This document shows, piece by piece, positions 44,901 to 56,265 of a stretch of 64,000 bases of DNA. The DNA comes from Apodospora peruviana (lineage: Eukaryota > Ascomycota > Sordariomycetes > Sordariales > Lasiosphaeriaceae): assembly GCA_033439685.1 (NCBI GenBank), contig JAUEDM010000001.1, forward strand, positions 8,370,001-8,434,000. Reading direction: 5' to 3'. Numbering within the stretch: position 1 is the first letter of the stretch; each line of letters begins with the position of its first letter. The translations under genes and the position numbers were made by a program. Under the pieces are notes generated by a model. That model was not told the DNA's origin and did not search any database. It worked only from the letters and a program-made list of their open reading frames with translations.

Positions 44901-46099
44901 GTAGTCGGCACCCCGGCAAATCGTGTGGCCCGGGCTGGATCTCTTGGTTCAAGAAAATTTGTTCAAACACCGAGAAGTTAAACAAACTTTGGCAAACGGA
45001 TCTTTGGTTCAATATGAAACTCTGCCGGGACCGGCTGCGACGCTCATCAGACATCACAAAAGGCGTTAGTCCATCTTGACAGCGGGCACTGTGGCCATGG
45101 AAGTCGGTTGAGAGGGAGAAGTAAAAAATAAAAGGGTTATACCAGGTTTTGGTTGGTCTTACCAATATGCTCAAGTTTTCAAGTTATGGTTTCATAGTAG
45201 CTTCCCGAGAAGAGTGGTCTTCTGCCGCCCTAACTTGGGGACTGACGGGCACCCGACACAGACGGATGGAGGTCAGAACTTTATTGTTGTTGTTGTTTTC
45301 ACTTTACGTCCTCTGAGCGGAGCCCTACAAACTTGGCGAGGTCAGGACTTAGTATAACGTTGATCTACTCCGAAATTTCAGTCCATAATAACCGTGAGAT
45401 TCGAAAGTTAGTTGTCCCTTTTCTATGTCTATTTCTTTGCCCAAACCCGTCTCACAAACTTCATAATTGCATTCATAACGCTCCTGCACTTACTACCTGC
45501 ACCGGGAGCTGGGCCGCCTACTCTCCAGTCTCCAATCAGTTCCTGCCTTATCAAGTTCCTATGGCTTGGGATCTTTGGTGGGGGATAGGGGAAATGGCGT
45601 ACGTTTTTGTATGTGAGTCCTGCAGTATTGTTAGTCTCCTTTCTATCTATATGTTCCAGGTAAGGTTTCCCATTTCTGTCCGGGTTCAGAACGAATGAAG
45701 CTTGTGAGCCTCGGTCCGACTGTAAGTCCCAGGTTTGATTATCTACCGTGGAATGGTGTAGCATGCTTATGGTTGCCGGTAACACAGATGGGCTGCATCC
45801 AGTGACTCAGCTTTCAGCTGGTTGGGACTCGAGCTTTCTTATTAAGAAAATGGTATGTTGTATTGTGAGGTGCAAGGTTACATAGTAGTTAGCTACTTAC
45901 GGTCTGCCCGGATTCAGCATGATGCAGATGGTGTGGTTGGTGTGGTTGGTGTGGTTGGTCGATGCATTGGCCCCCAACTTCCAAGTATTGGTCTATTTCG
46001 TCATCGAAACATGAATACGGATTATGCATCTCTCTTCCCTTGCTCGCCTCTTCATCGTCGATGACCATCAATCAACGCCCATGCCACATTCCATCCGAC
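44901..46099. other. Intergenic, no gene seen
   Basis: About 1.2 kb upstream of the membrane protein gene. A three-copy GTGTGGTTG repeat lies at 45932-45960. Open frames such as 45429-45785 (minus) have no recognisable content. Confidence 0.5.
45932..45960. repeat. Short tandem repeat GTGTGGTTG x3
   Basis: Three direct copies of a 9-mer about 140 nt upstream of the membrane protein start codon. Probably a small variable repeat. Confidence 0.8.
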
Positions 46100-47971
46100 A
46101 TGTATCAATTCAAACACTTTATCCGGCCGAATATCATATTGTCAATCGCTGCGTGCTATGGACTCATAGCGACCAGTGTGTCTGGCACCGAGACGCTGCC
46201 GTCGGCAGCTGCGATATTGACGAATCTTCCGCCAGCTCTTCCGCCAGCTCTTCCCGCCGGAGAAGACCTGGACCCCTGTGCCTTCAAGAGCCGCGGCTCC
46301 ATGATCGAACAGCTCGAGCATAGTTGGGAGTCTTACAACGTCTCACTGTTGGTTGAAACATGCGACTCGGTGTGCCTGCTAGTCTATGGGACAGGAAATC
46401 CCGATATTAGTGGAGTTGGAGCAAGTTCAGCCTTGAGATACCTTTCAGCCAAGATGAAAACTCATAGCTGACAAACCTGGAAACTACAAGGTCATGATAT
46501 CCTATCTTATCCAAGGCGTGATGACCACCATCCTCGGCCCCGTCCTCGCCTCGATCCTTCTCCTCCGCGACGCCAGACGCTTAGATTTGCCGGATTCAAC
46601 CTTTTTCGGCTTGCACGATGTCACGATGACTGCACAATGGTCTCCACGGCTGGCAGCCGTGATCGAGCTAGCAAACCGAAACCACGAGGCCAACGCGCTG
46701 TTGGGCGTCTCCGTCATGGTTGCCTCCGCCATGCGCATTGCTCAGCACTTGGCCCCCATGGCCGAACTCAGCTTTGTGCGGACTTTGACTAGCTATCAGG
46801 TGTACGTCGGCGGAGTCAGTCTCATCACCACAGCCTTCGTCTTCCCCTCGCTCACATCCTCGTCGACGCCAACCCGCGTCCCAGCCCCAGGTCCTCTTGC
46901 GCCTCCTCGTCAGCTGGCATTTGCCTCGCACTACCCCTTGCTGCCCGCGAATATTCTATGGGCGGTTGAGTACATGAGCCAGATTCCGAGCTCCCAAGCC
47001 CATGTGCTGGGAGAAGTGACTCGCGCTTGTGAGCGCGCCAGACATTATCCGCGGGTGAAGATCGAATCCAATATCGCTGGCAATATGGGAGTTGCCATGT
47101 TGGCTGTGATGGTGGGATCGGCAGTCATCATGGCGCTTGGCTTGCTAGCGTTTATCTTCTTTATGGACCAGGTGATCATGCTTCTGACTCTGGTCGGAAT
47201 GCCATTGAGGACTGTCATGAGGCTGGTGAGGGCTCTCCTAAAAGTATGGGTCGCTCTCTGTCGGAAGCTTCACGTGCGTCCTCGCAGGTTCGCCGGTTTT
47301 GTCCTCCTCTCGTTGGTCACCGGCATGATGACCATGAGCTTCGCCGTGCTGTTGATTGTTCTGGAATGGGAGCGGCTCCTCCTGCAGCAGGCGACAAGGG
47401 AAGCGTACCAAGACTCCGAGTGGGGGTTTGGGCAAGTGGTTGCCATCTTGCTTTGGCTTCCCCTTGCCGAGGAGTCCACTGCTATCGTATGGGGTAAGAG
47501 TTCTTTTGTGGCGGTCAAGCTAACAAAGATTTAAGTTATGATTATAGACCTAGTTGCTGACTTGTCTGTGGCTCTATCTCAGATGCAATCAAGGAACACT
47601 ATCGCCGTCACCGTCGACGACAGGATACAGAGACACCTGCTGTGGCTTCGCCTGATTCAGATTGTAACACTCGCCGCTCAGACTTCCGGGACGTTCCTCA
47701 GACCCCAATTCCAGGACAAATCAGTGCAGGCGTCGCTCACTTGAATGTTGGAGGTCACGAACAACTTGAGCTACCACGGTTTCCCGCGACCAACACCGCT
47801 TCATCTCCAGGTTCTTCTTCCCAACCACAGGACTCTCAGGGCGCCCCAAGTCCGACGTTGTCATTAGAGCCTGTCGTTGACCATCCCCGGCGACGCACCA
47901 CATGGCCTCGGAATTCCGATGCTACCTACCTCCCTACCGTGCAACCTGCACCCGTCCATCCTGGGCCTTGA
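46100..47971 (+). CDS. Polytopic membrane protein of unknown function (GC-AG intron)
   Basis: Three exons, 46100-46420, 46491-47493 and 47583-47971, give 570 aa. The ATG at 46100 starts a hydrophobic signal-like segment (PNIILSIAACYGLIATSVSG); an in-frame ATG also exists at 45962. Cys-containing segment DLDPCAF...CDSVCLLVYGTGNPDISGVG is followed in exon 2 by VMISYLIQGVMTTILGPVLA and several long hydrophobic segments (MLAVMVGSAVIMALGLLAFIF; FVLLSLVTGMMTMSFAVLLI; QVVAILLWLPLAEE). The C-terminal exon encodes a Ser/Pro-rich soluble tail. Intron 1 (70 nt) has a GCAAGT donor with branch GCTGAC and acceptor AAG; no GT donor gives the correct frame. Intron 2 (87 nt) is normal with branch GCTGAC. The family resembles uncharacterised Sordariomycete membrane proteins; no function is claimed. 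Confidence 0.72.
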
Positions 47972-48477
47972 CCAAGTGTGGGAGATCAAATATGCAAAGA
48001 TTGTATTTGGAAGGACTGCTGTGGGCGTTCCCGGAATGGAAGCATCACAGACAACATGAAGTATGCAAATCGTTTGGTATATTCTGTGCGTTTACCTACC
48101 AGCTTGGAATGGCTATTTGACAAGAGATGCACGTTCCGTTACATTTTCCTCCAATACACCCTCTATAGGTACAGTATCAGAGGAAGTTCCAGGTATTAAA
48201 CTGCTAGTCTGACAAGAGCAGTGCATTGTGTGCCTGACAATACCAAATTATGCCTTGATCAGGCACCTCGCCTTAATCTCACCTCGAGAGTTTATGGTCC
48301 CATGCGCAAGAGGCTCTGCTCAACCTGTTAATACCAAGATCTCACAATGCCACCGTGGCATGATTGGTAAGAAAGGGAAGGAGAAGGGGGGAACCGGAAA
48401 CCCACCATTAAGCTGACACACCTCGTCCGTGTGTATTTCATCTAAGGACACAAGTCCGTCGTTGCCTTCTGTAACAG
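47972..48477. other. Intergenic, no gene seen
   Basis: About 500 nt between the membrane protein gene and the UstYa-like relic; no supported feature. Confidence 0.5.
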
Positions 48478-48837
48478 AGTAATACGCGGGACTGCCAAAC
48501 GAGGCCAATACAAAAGCCTGGGATGATCTTATTATGCGTTAGTGTTGATACTCTCCAGAAAAGTAGTGAGTTTGAACAAGAAATACGGACTGACCGAGTG
48601 GGATGAGCAAAAGCAACCTTTTTCTCCGCGTCTCTGGTGGATCTACGGAAGACTGGCGAATCCGTCAACGACTCTGTACGCCTAGCTCAAGGGGGGTACT
48701 TAGCTGGCCTCGGTGTTTACCATAATATCCACTGCTTGAGGCGGCTCCGGATTTTCCTGCACAGTGATTATGACTATGACAACCTTACAGAGGCCAACCT
48801 GAAATATTTTCGTGGACATTTAGCGAAGTGGTCATAA
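48478..48837 (+). pseudogene. UstYa/DUF3328-family relic
   Basis: Fragments in different frames match the DUF3328 (UstYa) family. YAGLPNEANTKAWDDLIM (about 48482-48537), preceded directly by a stop, corresponds to the usual Y-x-G-x-P...AWD block. Then LRKTGESVNDSVRLAQGGYL and GLGVYHNIHCLRRLRIFLHS (48640-48780) contain the first conserved HxxHC motif (HNIHC). The frame ends HLAKWS where the second HxxHC motif is expected, so the catalytic pair is incomplete. UstYa-type proteins are oxidases that cyclise fungal ribosomal peptides and other metabolites. No start codon, no complete second motif and no neighbouring precursor-peptide repeats: a decayed copy. Confidence 0.7.
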
Positions 48838-50440
48838 CGGCTTCCTTAACACCGATATCAGACGTACAAAATTTGGTCTAATTCATTCATTCATTCGGGA
48901 CTTGGCTAAGCATACAATCTCCAGGCCACTGCATCGAATCTCTCCGCCGTAGCGTACTATGCAATGCCGATACCACTATTTATACATTTACTTGGACGGA
49001 CGCCAAGTTTGTGCGTCCGGGTGTATGGCGGCCGGAGTCAAAGTCAAATCAAGAGAGGAAGTGTGTCAAGTGGGAGGCGATAGAAGACTGGGTGAATGAG
49101 AGGCGTGTTCCCTTGAATCCAGTGCTGTTGAAACCCAGTGGAGAAGAGGAAAGAATCTTGATGGTGTAATCATGATGGTAAGGAGGACGAGATTGCAGTG
49201 GGTCTCGCACCTCATGTTCAGCCTTTCGGTAGTAATAACTAGCAACGCTCAAACCTTAGTTCTACTGACAACACAGCCACAATCCACCGGACTTCAAACT
49301 GATACATGAAAATGAGGAGACAGTAGATACGTGAGGACATGTAGCCATCGCGTGACGGCCTAAGTGCCGAGCACCTTGAATGCTTCGGCTTCTCGTCATC
49401 CCGGGCATCTCGGTACTAGATTATGAAGGACAAGATTATGATAGTTGACCAACATCGTGCTGTAGGGACATGGCACAGCGGAGGGAGTTGTTGAAAGCGG
49501 CACACTTGTTGGCCGCCGGCACGGCAGAGACACTGCGGCGCGATATGCCAGTCTGAAGTTCCTTGCGTCTTGATATCGCCTCAACCGTGGTCAAGGTACG
49601 ATTGACAAGTGTGAATGGATTTTGGACCCGTTAAATTATAAATTATATTAAAGAATTGGACAAGTTTTCAAGGAAACCCTAATTAGCTTTTCATACGTGA
49701 TTAAGGTGGCATCCAATCCTTCTGGCTCCATCTAGCAGAACAAAAGGGGTTGGGGGAGGAGATCAGCGCAGCGATGGCCGTATCTCAACACCACGAATAC
49801 CGAGAGAACCAGTCATTATGTTGTCATTATGATGCCACTGCTGGTTGATCCCGCCAGCGCCGCTCCAAAACCGGCCACCGACCCGCAGCAAACTGCTGCG
49901 TAATTGATTAACAACGGGCTCTCAAAAATGATTTAAGCCCACGTAGTAGGGCTCACCCGCTTCGCACCACACTCACCTCCTTGTTGATGCGGGTAGCCCT
50001 GCCAAGCCAAGATTCATTTACGGTGAGATAACGAAGATTCCCGTTACATTGCCTATCCTCTACCTCCGTGTCCTGTGAGCAGTCGACTTCTTATCTCACT
50101 TTTCATCAACCAGCTCGACCCGCCAGACCGGCCAAGTTTTTCCAAAAAGAGTACTTCATAAGTAAGATACCTCCTAAGTCGAAGTGAGGAGAAATGGATC
50201 CACTGTAGCGTAAGGTAGTCACGTCCACAAGCGATATGGAAAGTTTGTTGTTGGCAGGCAAAGAAGTATGTTGATTAAGGGAAGAGGTAGGAAAGTTGGA
50301 GATGCCCCGGAAGGTAGCATCCCCCTATTTTCTGACTAGGTAATGTAATTGCTAGAGAGGAAGAGTCACCGCCAAAGCACCAGGAAACCTAAGTTGGCGA
50401 GGTTATATCATGAAATGTGAACCACAAGTAGGTACCTCAT
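48838..50440. other. Intergenic, no gene seen
   Basis: About 1.6 kb with no supported gene on either strand. Moderately AT rich around 49620-49700. No recognised repeat. Confidence 0.5.
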
Positions 50441-51556
50441 CTATTTAGTCCCCACTAGAAACTCGCCCACGACCTTCAAGACCCGTTCCGCAAGTCCATT
50501 CTCGAGGTGACACATGTGACCGCCATTAGAGAAGGTGATCCAGCGCACACGGGGGATGAGTTTGAAATAGGGTTCTTGACCAATGTCGTGCGACGTGTCG
50601 TACTCGCCGTTGTAGACCAGAGTGGGGACAGCGATCTGTGGCAGACGGGGGATGCTCGTCCAGCCGAGCAGTGAGCCGTTGAGGTTGAAGACCGACGGAC
50701 CGTACCTAGGGTGGGTGGGTAGGTTAATATAAAACATGGCAAGTAAAGGGCCGACCCGTCCCGCTCTCTACTAAAGACGGCAGGATCTGGAGGGCTAGTC
50801 GGGGGGAGTAGGGAGTGGAGGTTGGTGGTGAAGACCTTGCCAGTATGTAAGGTAGGGGAGGCAATATACATACATGGTGCCATATACTGTCTTGTCCTCG
50901 TTCATCCGTTTCAATGCCTCCATCAATTCTTTCGGCAATAGGTCTGCTCGACACACAAAAGTGCACCGAAAGACCATTGCGGCTTCTTGAAAAGCCGGAC
51001 TCTCGTAATCGCCCTCCTGTATGTACTTGTTGAGTGTGTTTTGCGTGTCCTCTGAGAGCTGTTTCTTGCACATCTCGATGCTCTGTGTGGCCAGTTCGAT
51101 AGAAGCCATTGCACTGGCCAAGACCAGCCTCTGCAAACCTCGAGGCCGGCTAGCGGCAAAGGCACCGGCAAGCAGTCCTCCCCAGCTCTGGCCCAGCAGG
51201 TGGAATCCAGAACCGTCGCGCAGCTTCAGATGGTCGAGAAGATTGTCCAGCTCGGCGATGAACAGGGGCTCTTGCCAGAAGTTGGTGTCCCCAGCAGTCT
51301 CGGGGAGATGGGTGGATGCGCCGCAACCGATCTGGTCGTAAAGGACGACTGGGAGACCGTGCTTTGGCCAGAGCTGGGCGAAGGACAGCAGATATTCGTG
51401 GCCACCACCGGGGCCACCATGAAGAACTACTACACGCGGAGCGCTGCTGGAAACATCGCCGAATACTTTGTAGTAGGTTGAGCAAGGAACCTGTTGGCCA
51501 GAAACATGAACGTTAAAGGGAATTTTACCCTCCATGGTCGGGGTGATAGGGTTCAT
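50441..51556 (-). CDS. Proline iminopeptidase-like alpha/beta hydrolase (S33)
   Basis: Two exons on the minus strand, 51556-50874 and 50705-50441, give 315 aa, the usual length of family S33. Visible: oxyanion motif HGGPGGGHEY (residues about 52-61), YDQIGCGAS, nucleophile elbow GQSWGG (Ser about residue 120), acid Asp in YNGEYDTSHD, and catalytic His in SNGGHMCHLE. The phase-2 intron (168 nt, GTATGT...CTAG) joins YGTM to YGPSVFNLNGSLLGW, a junction typical of the family. Predicted role: hydrolysis of N-terminal proline or small amides; many fungal homologues are of unknown substrate. The ATG at 51556 (MNPITPTMEGKIPF) is the usual start. An in-frame ATG at 51721 would add 55 residues including a hydrophobic stretch. 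No cluster partner adjacent. Confidence 0.9.
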
Positions 51557-52280
51557 GCTTTGAAGGAGATGTGAAGAGGTTGTCCAGATGGTCTGCAAAC
51601 CGAGCAAGAATAGAAGAGCTTTGGAATAGTGCTTGTGCGGTACGTCAGAAATAAACAGACATATCCGTTTGAGAATGCTCAGGTGGGAGGTCCTTTTATG
51701 CCCGGTAGAACAGGGTTTCATCAGAGTCCAATCCACACCGTTTTAGAGCCCTGCCTTGGTCGCTCTCCGTGAGGGAGGAGTGAGTCCCCCGGGTCTCGCT
51801 ATTAGTCGGGTACCCGAGTCCTTTGTCTTCTTGACCCAGTCCTCCAGGGGCGGTGTGATTAGCTTTTCAACACTGTAGCTGGAGTGCATGGTTGAGTGCA
51901 AATGAATTGAGGTTCCCGACAACACCAGGGTAGCCAAGCAGTTGTTCTTCAGAGCCTACACATTTCGGAACTGTATGGTCGGAGCATGTCTCGGATCCGC
52001 GCTCGCTGCTCCATGCCGTGACGTGATATCTACCTTGCATATATTATGCCTGAAAGCAAGAGCATCCAGACTCTGCTCGCGCTCTCCTTCGTAAAGTGCT
52101 GCATATTTCCAAAGGCTAGATTGGTAGTTCATACGTGCCACTAAACTTCACACCACGGGGGCCATTGGTTAAACCATAGCTTTCTTCAGGACCTCTGTCT
52201 TGCCGAGATTTGGCTGATGCACTGTTCAAACGTCCTTTCCTTAAGTTCTTCGATCTATTCCAAAGAAACAAAACTTCGAG
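51557..52280. other. Intergenic between divergent genes
   Basis: About 720 nt between the hydrolase and the rhodopsin-domain relic. Its part next to the hydrolase is open in frame with it (alternative start at 51721). Otherwise nothing recognised. Confidence 0.45.
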
Positions 52281-53565
52281 ATGTCCAGCGAGTCGAAGGA
52301 GGGAATCCTAGCCCTCAGTAGCACCCTGACAGGCTTGTCAAGCCTCGCTGTCGGGCTACGCTTTTTACGTTCGCAAAAGCAGCGCGCACCATTATGATTG
52401 ACGATCTGTCAGCTGTCGCCGGTTTGGTGGATACCTAGTCCCAAGGGGAGTTGCGGTGAACATTGCAGTCGCGTGCTAACACACAAGTCCTTTTAGATCA
52501 CGTTCATAGCATCTTCGGCGGTTTCCGTCCAAGGTAGGTGTTTTGTCGACACTCTCGCCTTCTTCCCCAGCGGCTACGTCTTGGTTCCAAGGCTGACTAG
52601 GGTCAGTGGTTCGGCACCATATTATTGGCTATCCCAAATCACCTGCAATAGCAGGGGAATACGCAGCTAAGGTACGGTACCCCCAGAGACCGGTCCAGTC
52701 TATGTGGCAACTGCGAATCCGAATTGACCTAGCCACTACCTACCTCAGCTCCTAGTAATACGGAATTTCTTGAACCTTACATCACTGGCTTGCTCCAAGC
52801 TCAGTGCCTTGCTCTTCTACCGGCGAATCTTCTACCTTGGCGGAGCACAGTACTGGTTTAATATTGTCATTCTCAGTACAGCTGTGGTAGTGGTTCTGTG
52901 GCTCGTGGTATTCCTATTCCTGACTGGCTTCCAATGCGGCACACATTTCTCCGCGCTCTGGGATGGGATTTACGTGCAGTACTGCGTCATATCCCTCCCA
53001 TTTCTCTACGGCATTGCGCTCTCCGACCTTCTTCTTGATATCTGGATATTGGCCCTTCCGATCCCCAGTATCGTACGACTGAACGCATCGCGGCCCAAAA
53101 GGCTAGCCGTCCTAGGCGTCTTCCTCCTAGGGGCAGTCGGGGTCTTCGCATCGGGGAACCGCGCCGCACAAATTATTCAGCTGGTAAACGGCGGTCCGGA
53201 ATATTTTATTACTTATGACGAAGAACGTAGGTAAACATGAAACTTGCGATACGCTCCACAGACAGACTCCACAATTTCTCTTGGCTACAGTACTGACCAC
53301 GTTATATAACTAACTATTTTGTGTAGACGCGACATCCCTCACCGTCTTCTTCGTCACACTCGAGGCAGGTGTGTCTCTCTTGGCCGTCAACCTCCCAACG
53401 CTCTGGTTTCTCGGTACCTTGATCACCCCCTTCGTACACAGGCTTTCCAGCAAGTCTTCGCTTTTTACTAAATTGGGCAGCGGTAGTAGCCAGAGCAAGA
53501 CTACTGCCGTCGGGGACCGGGCACAAGTCAGTACCTCTACTATGCGACCTGGGAGAGCCCGCTGA
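52281..53565 (+). pseudogene. Rhodopsin-domain membrane protein gene, broken
   Basis: ATG at 52281 (MSSESKEGILALSSTLTGLS) starts an N-terminus that loses frame near 52390: TIMIDDLSAVAGLV, the usual post-TM1 D-D-x...GLV block, is in another frame and ends at a stop. A fragment ITFIASSAVSVQG follows near 52498. Most of the expected loop and next helix between about 52540 and 52750 is unrecognisable. From 52760 the body is good: LACSKLSALLFYRRIF, two long hydrophobic segments, and LLDIWILALPIPSIVRL. An intron (about 53232-53326) then leads to TSLTVFFVTLEAGVSLLAVNLPTLW and a Ser-rich tail. It belongs to the same SAT4-like superfamily as the intact gene at 5041-6293, but to a different subgroup. 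Confidence 0.75.
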
Positions 53566-54212
53566 GACCGGAGATCCCACTGTGGGATGAGACCCAGCTA
53601 GAGCACGTCGGACCTTGAAGGTGTGCAATACTTATGGGCCCATGTTTTGATACTACACTTGTGATGTTGATGGATGATATCACACTTATCCGATTTGCTC
53701 GTCATAGGAGATCTTCAGTTGAAGTGCCTGGGGTTTTCTACTCTTTTTCTTTTTCTTTTCTCGGTGTCCCGCTGGCTTCCTGGTAAGCCAATGAGCTCGT
53801 TTTTATTTTTTGAAGTGTCACTACAGCATAATTTGGACACGTCTCTCCTGTGGCTTCAACTCATCAGTAAGCCTGGTATGTCAAGTACCGCACCCACTTT
53901 ACTGATTCATTCAGACCTGTATCTAGAATCCTTTCTTTCTGACACATGTTGACAGTATATAACTGATGTTGCAGTGTTGTTTCCTCTCCCAGATTCATGA
54001 GATCAACATAAATAAGCCCTGCCAGTGCCATTTCGCTCGTTCAGTCAGGGCATGGTAAATCCTGCAAGTCACTCTGAGATGTTGACACAAGGAAAGGCTG
54101 CAGGGCCTAGAGTCTAAATAAACCAAAAACACCCCAAAAAGGAGAACAGTGTTGTTCCACCCAGAAGGGTATTTTCTTGTCTAGACTATGGAAAACCACC
54201 AATGGCTCACTG
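53566..54212. other. Intergenic between convergent genes
   Basis: About 650 nt, no supported gene. Only 3' flanking sequence of the two neighbours. Confidence 0.5.
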
Positions 54213-55792
54213 TTATCGATGCAGCTCACTTGTGATCCACGTTAACATCACAGCTGCCACCGCAGCCAGAGACCCCACGGCAGTCCAGGCCGTGGCCCAA
54301 TCTCCAAAGATGAATCGTGCGCCGATAAAGATGCTAAGAAAGACAGTTGTCACAATTGGCAAGGCCCGCGCCTTGAGTGGCTTTGCCATCCATCCCATCT
54401 CGATCCTGAGCCCGTTGAAATGCAGCTCGTCCAAACCTACATCCATAGTCTGAGTGAATGGGTTGGGTTTTGTGAGTTTGTTGATGTCACTGGGTTATCA
54501 AAGAAATATGCGTCAGTAAGAAGTGAAAGGGGTTCGGCCGTTCGCCCGAGATATAGAACGTACCGCTCAGAGTAGATGAAGGAATAGAGGAGGCCACCAT
54601 GTGGGAACGCTAGGCTCGGGTTCACGAATGCATGAGGCACGATAATAGCCTTTGTTAACTCCTCTTTAAGCTTCTTCAGTCTTCTCTTATTGCCCTCCCA
54701 CGTAGTGAATTCGCAATAATGCATGTATTCCTCTGAAACAAGGTCCCAATCAGGACAGAACTTGTCGTGATCGGCTAGGACCTCTGGATTCGACCGGAAC
54801 TCTTTCTCGAATGAATTTATCTCGGCTTGGACGTGGTGGATCGCGGCTTGGATCTCGACAACTCTGTCGACTGGTTCGCAGATGCCGGAGAGATCCTGTT
54901 CGCGCCGTGGCTGGACTGAGGAACCCAGGACTTGAATCTTTCCCAGAACCAGAGTCATTCGCTGTTTTCGACTCTGCGGTTAACGGGTCTGGCAACTCAC
55001 CTTAACCATGTCCACCTTCTTCACCCCGTAGAAATTTGACAACAATCTGCGGTACCGCCCGAACCGGGCATGCCATGCCGAGTGCACCTCCCGGAACAGG
55101 CCTACGCTGTCTCCTAGCGAGTCTTTGACGGGCACAATCACGACTTGTCCGAGCTCGCCGGCGCCCGGCTTCCCGTCGAACAGAAGGATACATGGCGCGG
55201 CATTAAACATGGGCCCCAGCACATGGATGATCTTGTCTCGCGTCAGGGCTCCAGCAGGTATTAATTTGATGGTCTCTTCGTCGGAGAGATCTACCGCCGC
55301 TTGCGCAGGTTGGTCGGACCCACTCGCGCTGCTGCTGACAGCATGATGCTGCTCGACTTGCCGTCTTCGCGGGCCTTCCGGGCTAGTTATACTCGTCGTC
55401 GCTCTCGTTTCTGTTGTTGTGGACTCAAGAGTCGTTGTTGTCTCCCGGGATGAATGAAGACGTGACAGACGCGATCCAATAGTGCTGTTGCTGGAAATGG
55501 GAAGTTCTGGATGGCTGCTGCTGGGCTTTCCGAAGCCGCCGCCGAGGAGGTTGATCAAACCCTGCGCAGGCAACTTGATATGCAGATCCCAGACGGCCCG
55601 GACTTCTTTGCCATTTTGACTCTCGGGATCGTCATGAATATGGTGTCGCACGCCAAAATGTGAGGTTGAGGGAGCATGTCTGGACATGGATATCTCGCCA
55701 TGGCCCTGCGAGGAGGACTCGGGATCATCGGCGCGGAGATGGGCGGAGAGAACTGCACTTGGCGGTCGTGCAATTCCTTGGGTGGCCATCAT
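54213..55792 (-). CDS. Hypothetical protein with two C-terminal transmembrane helices
   Basis: Three exons on the minus strand, about 55792-55001, 54937-54564 and 54489-54213, give about 480 aa. Residues 1-170 are Ser/Thr-rich and disordered. A folded block follows (LIPAGALTRDKIIHVLGPMF, DSVGLFREVHSAWHARFGRYRRLLSNFYGV), then a coiled-coil-like region (EIQAAIHHVQAEINSFEKEF; KRRLKKLKEELTKA). Two C-terminal hydrophobic segments (PIVTTVFLSIFIGARFIF; AWTAVGSLAAVAAVMLTWI) indicate a tail-anchored hairpin. I recognise no family. The start is an ATG pair at 55792/55789. The first intron could end at any of three in-frame acceptors (27, 39 or 63 nt long); the 63-nt version, with length like other introns here, is used. 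Function unknown. Confidence 0.7.
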
Positions 55793-56265
55793 TACCACTA
55801 CAGTTGATAGAACGTCGTCAACGAGCAAATTTTCTCAACCCAGAGAGTCGACTGAGCGAACGAGTGAATGATGGTCAGTAGTGTCCTTAATCCTTGTTGC
55901 CTGGGTTGTTTTTCTGCTGTGCATCTTTATCTGTGGCGGGGTCAAGTCAAGGCATATTTCAGGATGTCCAAGCGGGGAATTGGGTCCAAGCTGAGGCTTC
56001 CGGCTACTCTCATTCGTTGCCTCATCGTCCTATCACAGCCCCTTTTCTAATCTCACAGTGTCTGATGTCTGACCAAATCACGGCCGACTTCGCCACTCTG
56101 CCAAACAAGAGATAGAATTGCTAAACTGAAGTACCAGGGGCAACGTCTTGGAACTTGCAGCAAAGACATACACCCGTGTCTTCCACCTACAAATACAAAT
56201 ACCTACTCTCTCATCACCCAACGCCCCAAATTCCAAGGCCCACCTCTCAGCACCTCACCACACCT
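55793..56265. other. Intergenic, no gene seen
   Basis: About 470 nt between the hypothetical membrane protein start and the 3' end of the peroxidase relic. No motif seen. Confidence 0.5.
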
